64,000 bases of DNA from positions 9,183,501 through 9,247,500 of the forward strand of contig OU015661.1 in NCBI GenBank assembly GCA_907165275.2, read 5' to 3'. Of the stretch, positions 11,971 to 21,990 are shown in pieces (the first letter of the stretch is position 1; each line of letters opens with the position of its first letter). The notes under the pieces were generated by a model that was not told the DNA's origin, made no database searches, and was given only the letters and a program-made list of their open reading frames with translations. Position numbers and translations under genes: made by a program. The DNA comes from Zygaena filipendulae (lineage: Eukaryota > Arthropoda > Insecta > Lepidoptera > Zygaenidae).

Positions 11971-12345
11971 TATATATAAAGAGCGAGCCGCGTTCATGCG
12001 CGTTTATTTTAGTTCGGCTGTTATTGTGTAAAATATAACGAAAAATTAGTGATATATACCTACCCATAACCGACGTTGTTTATTAAACGAGTTCCAATCT
12101 GAGCATTCTGCAGCAGAAGCTGCACGTAACATGATAAAATTATGTAAAAGGGTAGCTCATGACGCAGACTTCGAAGCTACAGCAAAGCGGTGCACCAACG
12201 ATATCGTAGTGGTGACTTTTCTTTGATCGATCAACCAAGGTCTGAGGCTACGGTTGTCATCTCTCTACCGAATCGATGGCGAATGGTAGTACATAATGAC
12301 TGTGACTAAATTGTAAATTAATTAGTAATAATAATTGAATAAATA
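11971..12345 (+). promoter_or_regulatory. compact TATA-to-polyA unit of unknown origin (solo LTR or small gene)
   Basis: tatatataaa at 11971-11980, a possible initiator ttttagttcgg about 30 bases on, then a short frame (next entry) and gaataaatata at about 12340. This order is that of a complete transcription unit, or of a solo LTR with its own promoter and polyA signal. No paired LTR or target duplication was found nearby. Confidence 0.3.
12131..12226 (+). CDS. 31-codon frame, possibly the tail of a degraded gene
   Basis: Starts MIKLCKRVAHDADFE and ends DIVVVTFL. The frame stays open upstream to about 12070 (NEFQSEHSAAEAARN), which looks more protein-like than random AT-rich DNA. Not recognised. 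The hydrophobic VVVTFL end loosely recalls C-termini of PP2C-type phosphatases, but the sequence is too short to support that. It could be a retrocopy fragment or transposon coding remnant. Confidence 0.2.
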   Translation: MIKLCKRVAHDADFEATAKRCTNDIVVVTFL

Positions 12346-12504
12346 TATGATTACCAATAGGAAGTTATGTGTGTAATTTTATTATATTTTACTAGCCAAC
12401 AGAATAGTGTGTACGGTTAAAATTTCAATAGACACATTTCGGTGTAGAAATCGAATTCAAGTTTAGCAAGTTTAATGTTATATTTTTTGTTTCTTTATAA
12501 TACT

Positions 12505-12710
12505 ACTAGCTGTGCCCCACGGTTTCACCCGCGGTAATTTCGAAGTTCCCGTGGGAATTCCGGGATAAAAAGTACCCTATGTCCTTCTCTATACCTCTGA
12601 CAACGGGCATGCCAAATTTCATCCAAATCCGTTGAGCCGATTTTGCGTAATTGAGTAACAAACATCCAAACATCCACACTTTCACATTTATAATATTAGT
12701 ATGAAGTAGG
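12505..12710 (+). mobile_element. lepidopteran short repeat, near full length
   Basis: One of the best-preserved copies. In order: actagctgtgccccacgg, the tttcacccgcgg box, gggataaaaagtaccctatg, a ccaaatttcatccaaatccg box, a run of aaacatccaaacatcc, and the terminal tttataatattagtatg. Confidence 0.8.
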
Positions 12711-13612
12711 ATATATATACTACTGTATATACTATATTTATTTATATACAATATTAAAACTTTGTTAAAACCTTAAGTTTGCCATATACCTAGTGTACAA
12801 AATAAAGAAAATAAAATAATTTAAATCATAATCAGTGTTGCCAAGAATTTTCGATTTAAAGTATGACAGAAAGAATCACCGCCGTAGTCTACTTTAATGT
12901 AGGCTACCTAGCTCAAACTAATACCTATCCAGCAGCTATATACTTACCTAGTAGTGAGATAGGCCTGCGGTCCTCATTAAAATATGTAAATTCGCCGCCG
13001 AGACATTACGCAGATAGGTGCTTCTGACTTATTGACTGGAATACTTTCAACTGTAAGGGAACCATTTTTATCAAAGTTCATTTATGAAATCCTGAAAAAT
13101 AAATAGGTACAATGGAAAACCCATAAACAACATCTTTCTATCTACAGAAATGATCCGTAGAGTAGGTGATGCTTCAGCGCGTCGGCAACTTGCGCTTGCG
13201 CACCATTAATATATTAAAATTGCGCACTTTATATTTTATTTTAATTATTTTTTTAAATCGTTCCTTAACGCGACTAGCGGTGGAAATTAATGCACACAAA
13301 TCGTCACGACCGGAAAAAACGTTTTGTGCCATTTTTTATATCGTGTGTGAATGAAAGTACTTCAATATGAATTTTTGAGTTGCAATTTTGTAGATGAAGA
13401 TTTAAGGGAAACGGCAGCAAATATGTGTAATAAAAACTCAGAAAGGGAAGTTAATAAAATTGTATAAATATAGGTACTTAGATTTGGCGGATGAACGCGT
13501 GAGTAGGTAACTTAGTTCCTTAATCCTTATGGGAGTCCCCTAAGGGCACACTTTTTTGGATAGCGTGTTGAGGGATGACGAAGGATTCTTCAGTTTTCTC
13601 CGAATAGGTACA
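12711..13612. other. intergenic, no gene seen
   Basis: AT-rich. A small GC-richer patch near 12960-13020 (gcctgcggtcctc; cgccgccgag) has no coding frame. Nothing else recognised. Confidence 0.5.
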
Positions 13613-13941
13613 ATAGGCATGTGGACTAATTTTTATTTTTTAGTCCGTCTTGTAGATTATTAAAAAATATTGGACACGTATTTTTTCTTTTTTTACGTAA
13701 TCAAAAAATAACGGCGATAGATTGAGTTGAAATTTCACGTGACGTCACTATTATGACAGTTTGTATGGCGGTTTTAGCGGTTAGTGACGTCACGACCCCC
13801 TCACCCTAAACTTTAATACGCTCTATCTCTGTATATTTTAATTTATTTAAAAAAGCAAAAAATACGTGTGTATTGTTTTTTTATTTTCTAACTGACGGAC
13901 TAATTAGAATTTTGATTTTCAAAAGTAGTCCACATCCCCAT
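13613..13941 (+). mobile_element. AGTCCGTC-family MITE, full length, copy A
   Basis: Outer inverted ends aataggcatgtggacta and tagtccacatccccatt enclose an inner inverted pair ttagtccgtc/gacggactaa, then acgtattttt/aaaaatacgt, then paired gtgacgtcac sites around the centre. About 329 bp, no coding capacity. It closely matches the copy at 37706-38034 in the opposite orientation. Superfamily not assigned. Confidence 0.85.
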
Positions 13942-16796
13942 TAGTTCGTACATCCCGCATACCGCCGTCCCTGCGATGGACGCATTAGGTACTCGATATG
14001 GGGGCACCTACCGCGCGCCACTATTTAGCATCATTACAAAGTGCCCCTCGCGTGTCCGCGGGTCCGTCTGTCTGTGTGCCCAGCGATGCTACCGTTCCTT
14101 ATTAATAAGGAGTTTTGAAGGGTGCACCAAGTATGGAAGAGTCCTTGTTTCTTTTTCAAATAACTTTTGGTGTGAAACATCTAATGCAGAGGGTCCGGAC
14201 CGGACGACGCGTCGCCATGGCATGCGTCGCCACGCTATATGAGAGAAGTGATAGTCGCCATGCGGAAGTGACTCTGCGACTGAAGTCACTAATGAAGAGA
14301 ATTAAGTTGTCTCCGTTTAATGTTTGTATTAAATTAATATTTAAATACCTATTTAATACGTTTCTTTAAATTTATATTTATTTTTCAACAATATTTCCCA
14401 GCACATGACAAAAAATTATTTTCCCTAGTGGCCTCAATAATTATTGATTTAATAACATTACGCTACCACAACTTACACATATTAGTAATTAAAAAGAAAA
14501 GAACTGAAAATAAAAAATGTGGAATAAGTAGGTACCTACCTTTTTTGTGATGGATCTATTCCCAGTGGGTAGTTCAATTACTAACTCTTCAATTGATTGA
14601 TATACTGCAACTTCGGAGTTTCATTAATTTAATCAAATTTTATAACTACTGATACTCGCAAGCGTGAATAGCTGAGTGATCTAGGTTTCAACATAATATG
14701 TATGTATTCGTTCTTAAAAGAAAAAAAAATTGGTCGCGTAGTGCACTTGTGAGTTCAGATTTCCATCCCTTATTTTTATGTATGCCTTTCGCGCAGAACA
14801 AAGAACGAGAGCGGTTTTAAAAGAAAGAAGCAGTTTCAATACTTTGTTGGCTCGCTCACTTCTCAGCCGGTAGAGGTGAGCAATAGTGTTGTTTTGTTCG
14901 AGCTGAGGGCTGGCCGTCGTCATTACGTACCCACATCTCATTACTGCCAACAGATCACCCGCTTAATTTGTGCATTTCCGATCTAAAGATATTCAAATTT
15001 CAACCCTAATGACGCACGGGAAATGTTAATAAAATGTTAATGCGGCGAAAGCGGCTCTCTCGGTAGCAATAAGTGACATATTCGCTCGACATGACAGACA
15101 TCACTTAGTCACGAATACGTTTTTGTTGAGGTTATTCTATACCTAATAAGTTGTTTATGTACCTTTGAAAGTATTTGTATCGTTTGTAACCGAGATGTTA
15201 TTCTATTTGACGAACGAGTGTACAATAATTGTCTGTTTTGACGAACGTTTGTGCTGGGGGTAAAGCAACTTACGTTGCGATTTATTTCTTTTTTTTAACA
15301 TTACCTATCATACTACGTCACCTAATCCTTATCATGACACATAATAAACTCCCAAAGTCAGCATTTTGCTTATATAATGTGCATTCGTGTATGTTTACGA
15401 ATGCATAATACATAAAAAAAAATTTAACAAAAATAATAATAATATAAATCCACTTCATAACACACAGATCTAGAGTTAAGCCCGAACATAGGTACCTACA
15501 TAAAAAAAATACTAAAATCCGAATTGATAACCTCCTCCTTTTTGACGTTGATTAATAAAATATCTTATACCGATGCGAGGATCGACCGTGAATCATGAGG
15601 GGCATTTTTAGGCGCGTAGATAACGGAAGTGCTACGAATGCAGTCCGCAACGAACGCAAAACGGTGGAAAAATAGGTATGGGAGAAATCGTTGACCTAGA
15701 TTAACACATTTATCCTACTTGAAGCTGGTTTTTGATTTTTTCTTCTATAAAATCATTTTCACACTATTTTTGACATGATATGTAGATAATGGCAAAATAA
15801 GACCCGACGGCATTATCTCAAACAATTAATTAATTAATTTTTACATCAACGACGCCAAAATTATTAAACAATATTTACATCGAACAACCGTCGACTCTAT
15901 AGGTATTGTCACTATTCAAATTCTTTTCACTGTTCTAGATGACTAACTACTGTGTGTAAGCACAACTTTAAGATCCTTTAATTATTTAATTAATTCCGAA
16001 AAGGAGATAAGTTAATTATAGTGTGAATCGAAATCAGTCCCACGCAATGTACGATAAAGGTCCAAGATATAGGTATATTCTTAAGTTGAATTATTCATTA
16101 CTCATTTAAAGCGTGGTACAAGCCGAAAGTTTAACAAAATTTCAATGAAAATAATCAAGAACAACGAAATTATTTAAACCGAAAATGGTCTTCAGTGATT
16201 TCCATACAGCTGGTGTTCGTGACGACGAAAGACAACAATAAATCATCATCCTTAAACATATATTACAAAACAAAGTTCTCCGCCGTGTCTGTCTGTTTGC
16301 AATAAACTCAACAACTATACTGAACGGATTTATATTCGTATTATATTATTTAATATTTCTCGTGCTGATAACGTGTTGAAAATGTTAGAATAACATGAGA
16401 AATATTAAATAAATAAATAAACAACTTTTGCTAGGAAGAATAGAAGATTTTATTGAAGTGACGTTCAAAAATAATATTAGAACAATATATTTAAAAATTT
16501 AAATGTTTTCGATTACATTGACACATTCTTTGGTTGCTAGTAAAGCAAAGCAAATCCACCAATAGATAGAGTGATTCAAGAGGAAGGTTACGTATAGTTT
16601 ATCCTGGAATTCATGCGGAAAGTCCGAATTTATCGCGGGGCAACCGTATAATATTAAATTACCATAATATACAGTAGTACAAGTAGAAATAATAAACCGA
16701 TTCTTAAAATTCATTCACTGATAGAAAGCTACGAATAATCCTTAATAATCCCTGATAATAATACAAAAGATCCTCTCGTTTCTCTGGCTTATAATA
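13942..16796. other. intergenic, no gene called
   Basis: The 13970-14300 part is GC-richer and has overlapping frames of 66-88 codons on both strands with no recognisable motif, so none is called. About 14740-15110 is mixed composition (gcggcgaaagcggctctctc). 15450-15478 holds a minus-strand scrap of the tRNA-SINE 3' end. The remainder is AT-rich. Confidence 0.4.
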
Positions 16797-16974
16797 CTAG
16801 CAGTTCCCCGCGGTTTCACCCGCATTATTGTAATTTCAGAGTTACCTACTGTGGGAAACCCGAGATAAAAAGTTAGTACCTACTCTGTTACCGGCCTTCT
16901 CTGTACTTTTGATCCTCGAATTTCCGGGGGAACTCCGGAATAAAGGTGGCTGAAACCGCGGTGAACAGCTAGTA
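16797..16974. mobile_element. head-to-head pair of truncated lepidopteran short repeats
   Basis: The left part reads ctagcagttccccgcgg into the repeat. The right part is the reverse complement (aactccggaataaaggtgg then gtgaacagctagt). Two 5' parts thus meet tail to tail to form an imperfect palindrome. Confidence 0.6.
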
Positions 16975-17005
16975 GCTAGTGACAAGTAGGTATTAATATA
17001 ATTTT

Positions 17006-17242
17006 ACTAGTTGAGCCCCGCGGTTTCACCCGCGTTCATTTCAGAGTTCCCGCGGGAATTCCGGGATAAAAAGTAATGTGTTAATCTGATGTATGAGCTA
17101 TATTATTGAAAGTTTCATTTAAATCCATCCAGTAGTTTTTGCGTGAAAGAGTAACAAACATCCATCCATCCATCCATCTATCCATCCATCCATCGATCCA
17201 TACATACTTACAAACTTTCACGTTTATAATATTATAGTAGGA
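17006..17242 (+). mobile_element. lepidopteran short repeat, near full length, with (CATC)n tract
   Basis: Head actagttgagccccgcgg, gggataaaaagta, then an expanded catccatccatcc microsatellite in the usual aaacatcc part, and the end tttataatattatag. Confidence 0.8.
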
Positions 17243-17457
17243 TAGTAGGATCAAGCATTACGTACACAATACACATTTCATATGCCAACTATTTGTGATT
17301 GAACTCGCTTATTAATTGTTTTCCACTTAAAACCGGTCGGTGCCAGTTGCAATTGTCATTTTTTGGTTTTAAAACTTAATTATTTACAAAGTAACGTCAC
17401 AAAAGGATTCAGTCGTTCAGTATTCAGCAGTAAAAGTGTGTAGGATTTACGTAGATT

Positions 17458-17575
17458 GAAAAAGTAAAAAATGCGTGTCTATTATTATTTTTTTATTGTT
17501 TTTTTATTTTCTGACTGACGGACTAATTAGAATTTTGATATTCATACCTTGGAGAATACCCAATTGTTAATACTT
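17458..17575 (+). mobile_element. AGTCCGTC-family MITE, right half
   Basis: Has the aaaaaatgcgtgtctatt and ctgactgacggactaattag parts and then the attttgatattca outer stretch; the left half is absent. Confidence 0.7.
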
Positions 17576-17673
17576 ATAATTAAATTCGCGTGTGACTATT
17601 TCAGAGCCTTATGTAACTTCATTCTGCCGTTTATAAATGTTAAGTTATATATTTTTTGTTTTGTGATGTTTAC

Positions 17674-17782
17674 CTGTAAGTAATTGTGCAATGAGCTCAA
17701 TACCAGTAATCTTGTTTTCTTTATTGATGAATTGTAACAATTGTTGGTAAACTTTAGGTTCGATGAAACCTGTAGCTAGGAA
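17674..17782 (-). CDS. exon-like minus-strand segment of an unrecognised protein
   Basis: Between an acceptor-like caacacag and a donor-like gtaaac the minus strand reads FLATGFIEPKVYQQLLQFIN followed by KENKITGIELIAQLLT. It is 109 bp, ends in phase 1, and has the helical, leucine-rich look of a real coding exon. The open frame extends a little further on each side (17645-17836). No flanking exons could be matched. It may be an isolated exon of a gene with long introns, or a transposon or retrocopy fragment. Confidence 0.3.
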
Positions 17783-17836
17783 CTGTGTTGGGCAAGATGA
17801 TATTTTCGGGTGTTTATTAAAACAAAAAAAAAACAT

Positions 17837-18590
17837 CTAGGTTTGGATGAACAATTATTTCTAATTATTTCATTTTACATTTTATCGAGCCGCCATTGCA
17901 TCTGATTGCGACTTCGATTCTGTTTTAAAATGTCTACCTTCCAGTATTTTACCTAAAGACTGGAGGTTGAAACTGAGAGGAGGGGACAGGGTAAACCAGG
18001 GGTAGGGTATTTCCTATAACAATGGTTGTGTGTTATACAAATATTATAAAGAATAAAAAAAAAATCACTTAAAGGAAGCTAAAGTGTTCCTGAGGGAACA
18101 GGATACTTAACTATAGAGAGCTATAATACAGGTTAACCTAGTGTTTGAGATAAAACTGTTAAATGTAGCCTTCTGAAAGGTATTACAACTGACAACTTGA
18201 ACTTAAAGGAACAATAGATGGCATTTCCTAGTTTTATTGAAGTATTGTGATAATTATGTAACTGAAAGCCTGAAAGGTGATGTCATCAATATAGATGGCA
18301 ATAGATGGCACTTCGTAGTTTTATTTCGAGCTATCGAAGTGCTACCAATTATAGTAGGCTGTTGTTTAGGCTAAAATCCCGACCGTAACAATAAACATCT
18401 ATTTGTTGGTGATTCATACATAGTGTTTCATTGTTCGCCTCACCCTCGGGGACCCTGGCTGGCTTCGTGGTTAACACCTAGATTAAGCTCCAGATCTCCT
18501 ACTTTCCTTAATTAAAACACATTTCATTTACTTTTGTGAAGACGAATAAATGATATTATTATTATTATATTATTATTATTATTATTATTA
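17837..18590. other. intergenic, no gene seen
   Basis: Includes repeated agatggca words near 18220-18310 and an (ATT)n microsatellite at about 18550-18588. No coding signal. Confidence 0.5.
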
Positions 18591-18640
18591 CGGGATTCCC
18601 ACAGGAACTCCGAAATTAACGCTAGTAAACCACGGGTATT
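18591..18640 (-). mobile_element. lepidopteran short repeat, head fragment
   Basis: cgggattcccacaggaactc followed by gaaattaacg and ccacggg: the reverse complement of the repeat's first ~50 bases, directly behind an (ATT)n tract. Confidence 0.55.
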
Positions 18641-19399
18641 AAATTAATAATCATAGTATAAAATTGCATTAAAATGAGTGAAGCTACATCACTAGTCCGT
18701 ACATACACGATTCGTATCAATAAGTAGAGTCCGAATAAACGGGATCGTACGGCCACTACCTAATTGTTGTTTTATTTTACCGATTGTTATACGTCTGCGG
18801 TCCGCGCCGTCAGGGGCGCACGTCCAAGAATTAATAACTGCCGCCAGCGAGGTCCAAACCGCGACAATCCGCTCTTTTTGAGGGAGCATAAAAAAAAAAT
18901 ATTAATTTTTTTCTATTCGACGTCGATAGTTTTTTGCGGTGGAAGGCCGTTGCCGCTTTTATGACTACGGAGGTTTTAATGGGCCGTGCGGTGAAAAGTT
19001 TATATGTATCGGTGGCTTAACCAACGTACCTTATAGGTACATAAATGTGCCTGTAAGTTTTTTTAATCAGTACATTATATCATGATTTTGATCATAAAAT
19101 TGTAATTATAGACTAATCTGAATTTTTCAACTTAAATAGGTTCCTACCTATTACCCAAAGTGAGAAATAAAGCCTTCTAAGTACTAATTTGGGATTGAGG
19201 CTGACTTCAGGATGAATTTACAAAAAAAAAACAACAGCTGTTGTTTTTTTTTTTTTTAAATATTACGTTGAGGACGTTGCGTATCACGCTGCAGATCAGA
19301 TTATTTTAACGATAGCGATTCGACTCTTATAGGGAAGACAATGATGGTTAAAGTTTTATCGATTTTGAGCGAGCGTCCGGACCATAGATAAACTAAAAA
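18641..19399. other. intergenic with GC patch and poly-A/T palindrome
   Basis: A GC-richer patch at 18780-18880 has open frames on both strands that share no motif. At 19222-19254 an A-run joins a T-run through caacagctgttg, making a perfect palindrome of about 32 bp. No gene seen. Confidence 0.5.
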
Positions 19400-19550
19400 C
19401 AAATAGGTCACGTTCTACGGTTTCGCGCCTTAACGGCTCAACCGATAGTCATGAAATTTTGCATACACTTTTCACAAAACACGTCACAAAGAAGGACATA
19501 GAGTACTTTTAACGTGTAGAAACGTGAATTAACGTGAAACAGCTAGTATT
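19400..19550 (-). mobile_element. lepidopteran short repeat, degraded copy
   Basis: gaaattttgcatacacttt and gaaggacatagagtactttt boxes in reverse orientation, ending before the GC head. Confidence 0.5.
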
Positions 19551-19930
19551 ATATTATATGTATCTATCTAACTATAGTAGGTACTTGTCATTTTTTTCCA
19601 TCTATAGAGCCATACAGCATTTGTTATCGGGAGGCGCGCTAGGGCTCACGAGTGACTTTTTAATTCTGTTGCATCAATTTTATCCAATCCATGTACCTAA
19701 TTGAGAGGTCAAAAAAGAACTATTTTACCGATTTATAGTTTGGATATATATTTATTTATTTAATATTTTACTGCACATAAAATAACATTATTACCTACAA
19801 TACCTATAGAAAAGGAAAATGCAAATGACAGTCTTATCGCATAGTTGCGATCTCTTCCAGAGAAACAATGATGTGCAAAGAAGAACAAAAATACCTAAAT
19901 AGAAACGGGTGGTTGGGCAACGCGATATAA

Positions 19931-20150
19931 TAATCCTACTAATATTATAAATATGAAAGTGTGGATGTTTGGATGTTTGGATATTTGGATGTTTGTTACT
20001 CAATCACGCAAAAACGGCTCAACGAATTTTGATAAAATTTGGCATGCAAGTTATCAGGGGTACAGAAAAAGACATAGGGTACTTTTTATCCCGGAATTCC
20101 CACGGGAACTCTGAAATTACCGCGGGTGAAACCGCGGGGCACAACTAGTA
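19931..20150 (-). mobile_element. lepidopteran short repeat, full length
   Basis: Reverse complement of the family from the end (cctactaatattataaatat) through repeated gtttggatgtttggat, gacatagggtactttttatc, to the head gaaaccgcggggcacaacta. Clean ends make it useful as a reference copy. Confidence 0.82.
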
Positions 20151-20219
20151 TACTATATACATACATAAAATACACTAATAATTATATTTCCATCGCGAAT
20201 AAATTAAAAGATCAATGTA

Positions 20220-20470
20220 CCTAATTAGGACTTGAAGGTACACAACAACAAACACTCGGCTATAATCAAAATGTCGCGCAGCCAGTGAGGTGCCGTTAAT
20301 TCATTACTGCGCAATTAAGCGGCCGATAAGACTGTCGTAATTACGTATGCTAATCACGGAGTTAATTCCCAGTACAAGCACTAAGGTGTAGCTTTAAATC
20401 GTGCATCCCCGGCCGGGTTATGCTTATTATGTATCATCTGCATATGCAAAAGCGAAAAGTCACCGACTCA
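20220..20470. promoter_or_regulatory. candidate non-coding regulatory island
   Basis: GC-richer non-coding DNA between AT-rich flanks. It contains several ATTA/TAATTA homeodomain-type cores, an octamer-like catATGCAAAag at 20442-20452, and cgcgcagccagtgagg. No frame or repeat explains it. The regulatory role is inference only; a cross-species comparison would decide. Confidence 0.25.
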
Positions 20471-20696
20471 CTGACTAATTCTGGTACTCTTAACACAAGC
20501 TCTGCTTCATTTGGGGCCAGGTGGATTTTTGATAACGTCCAAGCACCATCACCATCATTCCAATGTTTGTCTTTTAGAAGATATTGTGACGATTCGTAGT
20601 GCATTCTTTGACCGTGAATATTCGTTCACCCAAAGAAGTTTCACTTAAAAAGTTTCAAATACACATATCTCAATTATCACTATTATACCTAGTAGG

Positions 20697-20882
20697 TACA
20701 GGGTAAAATTTTCGTATTGAAATTTACTATGGAAGCATTTTAGAGCCCGTCTTTAATGCAGTATTGAGAATTTTACTATGGAAATGACAGCCATTGCCAT
20801 AGCGAAATTCACAATAGTGTTAGTAAAGACGGGCTCTAAAATGCGTCCATAGTAAAGTTCAATACGAAATTTTCACCGTGTA
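20697..20882 (+). mobile_element. 186-bp palindromic MITE
   Basis: The two halves are inverted copies: tacagggtaaaattttcg on the left and cgaaattttcaccgtgta on the right, then gcattttagagcccgtcttt against aaagacgggctctaaaatgc. Almost the whole element can fold into a hairpin. A half copy lies at 50088-50165. Confidence 0.8.
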
Positions 20883-20901
20883 ACTAACTACACAATATCG
20901 T

Positions 20902-21095
20902 AATCTTACTAATATTATAAATGTGAAAGTGTGGATGTTTAGATGTTTGGATTTAACAATACTCAATCACGCAAAAACGGCGGAACGGCTTTGGATGAAA
21001 TTCAGCGCGCACGTCCTTCTCTGTACTCCTGGGTACAGAGAAGGACATAGGGTACTTTTTGTCACGGAATTCCCGCGGGAACTTCGAGATTACAG
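20902..21095 (-). mobile_element. lepidopteran short repeat, head missing
   Basis: Reverse orientation: cttactaatattataaatgt, then caatcacgcaaaaacggc, ggacatagggtactttttgt and cccgcgggaacttcg; the last ~30 bases of the head are lost. Confidence 0.75.
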
Positions 21096-21794
21096 AGCCA
21101 GTGTTCAAATATTTCGACACTGACTCTATATTTGTATTAATACAAACACGAATAGAAAACAAAACGAACCGTCATTTATAATTAAATATCTACCTCGATA
21201 CAGAACCGAAAATGTAACTTTAATATTGATATCAAACACCTGAAATTTATTAATTGACAAAACTCGACGGAACTGGATGCGCGTCCATTTAGCAGCCTGC
21301 CGTCGCGGATTGTACGAGTGAATGTGGGAAGTCGATTCACTATTAGTAATGTCCATTGAAAAATTTAATTTTGTACAAATCAAAGCAATGCTGATTCCTG
21401 CAAAAATAGATTTAACTTTGAAGCGAGCATACCAGTCGTCCAATTTTGTTCAACATGAGGTTCGGATTTTTACCTAAATATTTGCGATAGTTAATTTTCT
21501 TAATTAGTTTAATTAGTTTTTCTAAAACTCGTAGTACTCTCGTATTGCTCTCGTAGTATTCGTAGTAACTCGTAGTTTTACAAAGCCTAAACCGTAGAAC
21601 GTAACGTGTTTAATTTTGGGTTTCCTTTGGTCCTCCTTAAAAAAAACCTTTGAAACATCAAATATTAACAATTTCGTATCGCAATTATTAATCTAAAAAC
21701 GATAACTAAAGATAATGTTGGTTATGTTGGTTAACCTTTGACTGAACTTGAACGAGAGTCCGGACCTAAAAAAATCTAAAAACAAATATGTGAT
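21096..21794. other. intergenic, no gene called
   Basis: The minus strand has a 105-codon frame (21126-21443) beginning MDDWYARFKVKSIFAG. It has no recognised domain and no splice context, so it is left uncalled. 21530-21580 is a short run of repeated ctcgtagta. Confidence 0.4.
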
Positions 21795-21990
21795 AGTAGC
21801 TGTTCCCCGCGGTTTCACCCACGATAAGTTTGGAGTACCCGCGGGAGTTCCGGAATCAAAAGTACCCTATGTCCTTCCCTGTACCCCTGAAAACGTGTAT
21901 GCAAAATTTCATGATGATCGGTTGAGCTGTTGAGGCGTGAAAGCGTAACAAACAAACAAACTCACTTTCGCATTTATAATATTAATAAGG
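21795..21990 (+). mobile_element. lepidopteran short repeat, full length
   Basis: tagtagctgttccccgcgg head, aagtaccctatgtccttcc, caaaatttcatgatgatcgg, aacaaacaaacaaactcac, and the tttataatattaataagg end. Confidence 0.8.

Noticed and set aside
13976..14369. Overlapping frames of 66-88 codons on both strands
   Set aside because: They overlap each other on opposite strands, share no motif with known families and have no splice signals; they arise from a GC-richer patch with few stops.
21126..21443. 105-codon minus-strand frame
   Set aside because: Has a hydrophobic stretch but no signal anchor, domain or exon borders; runs up to the edge of a neighbouring short repeat.
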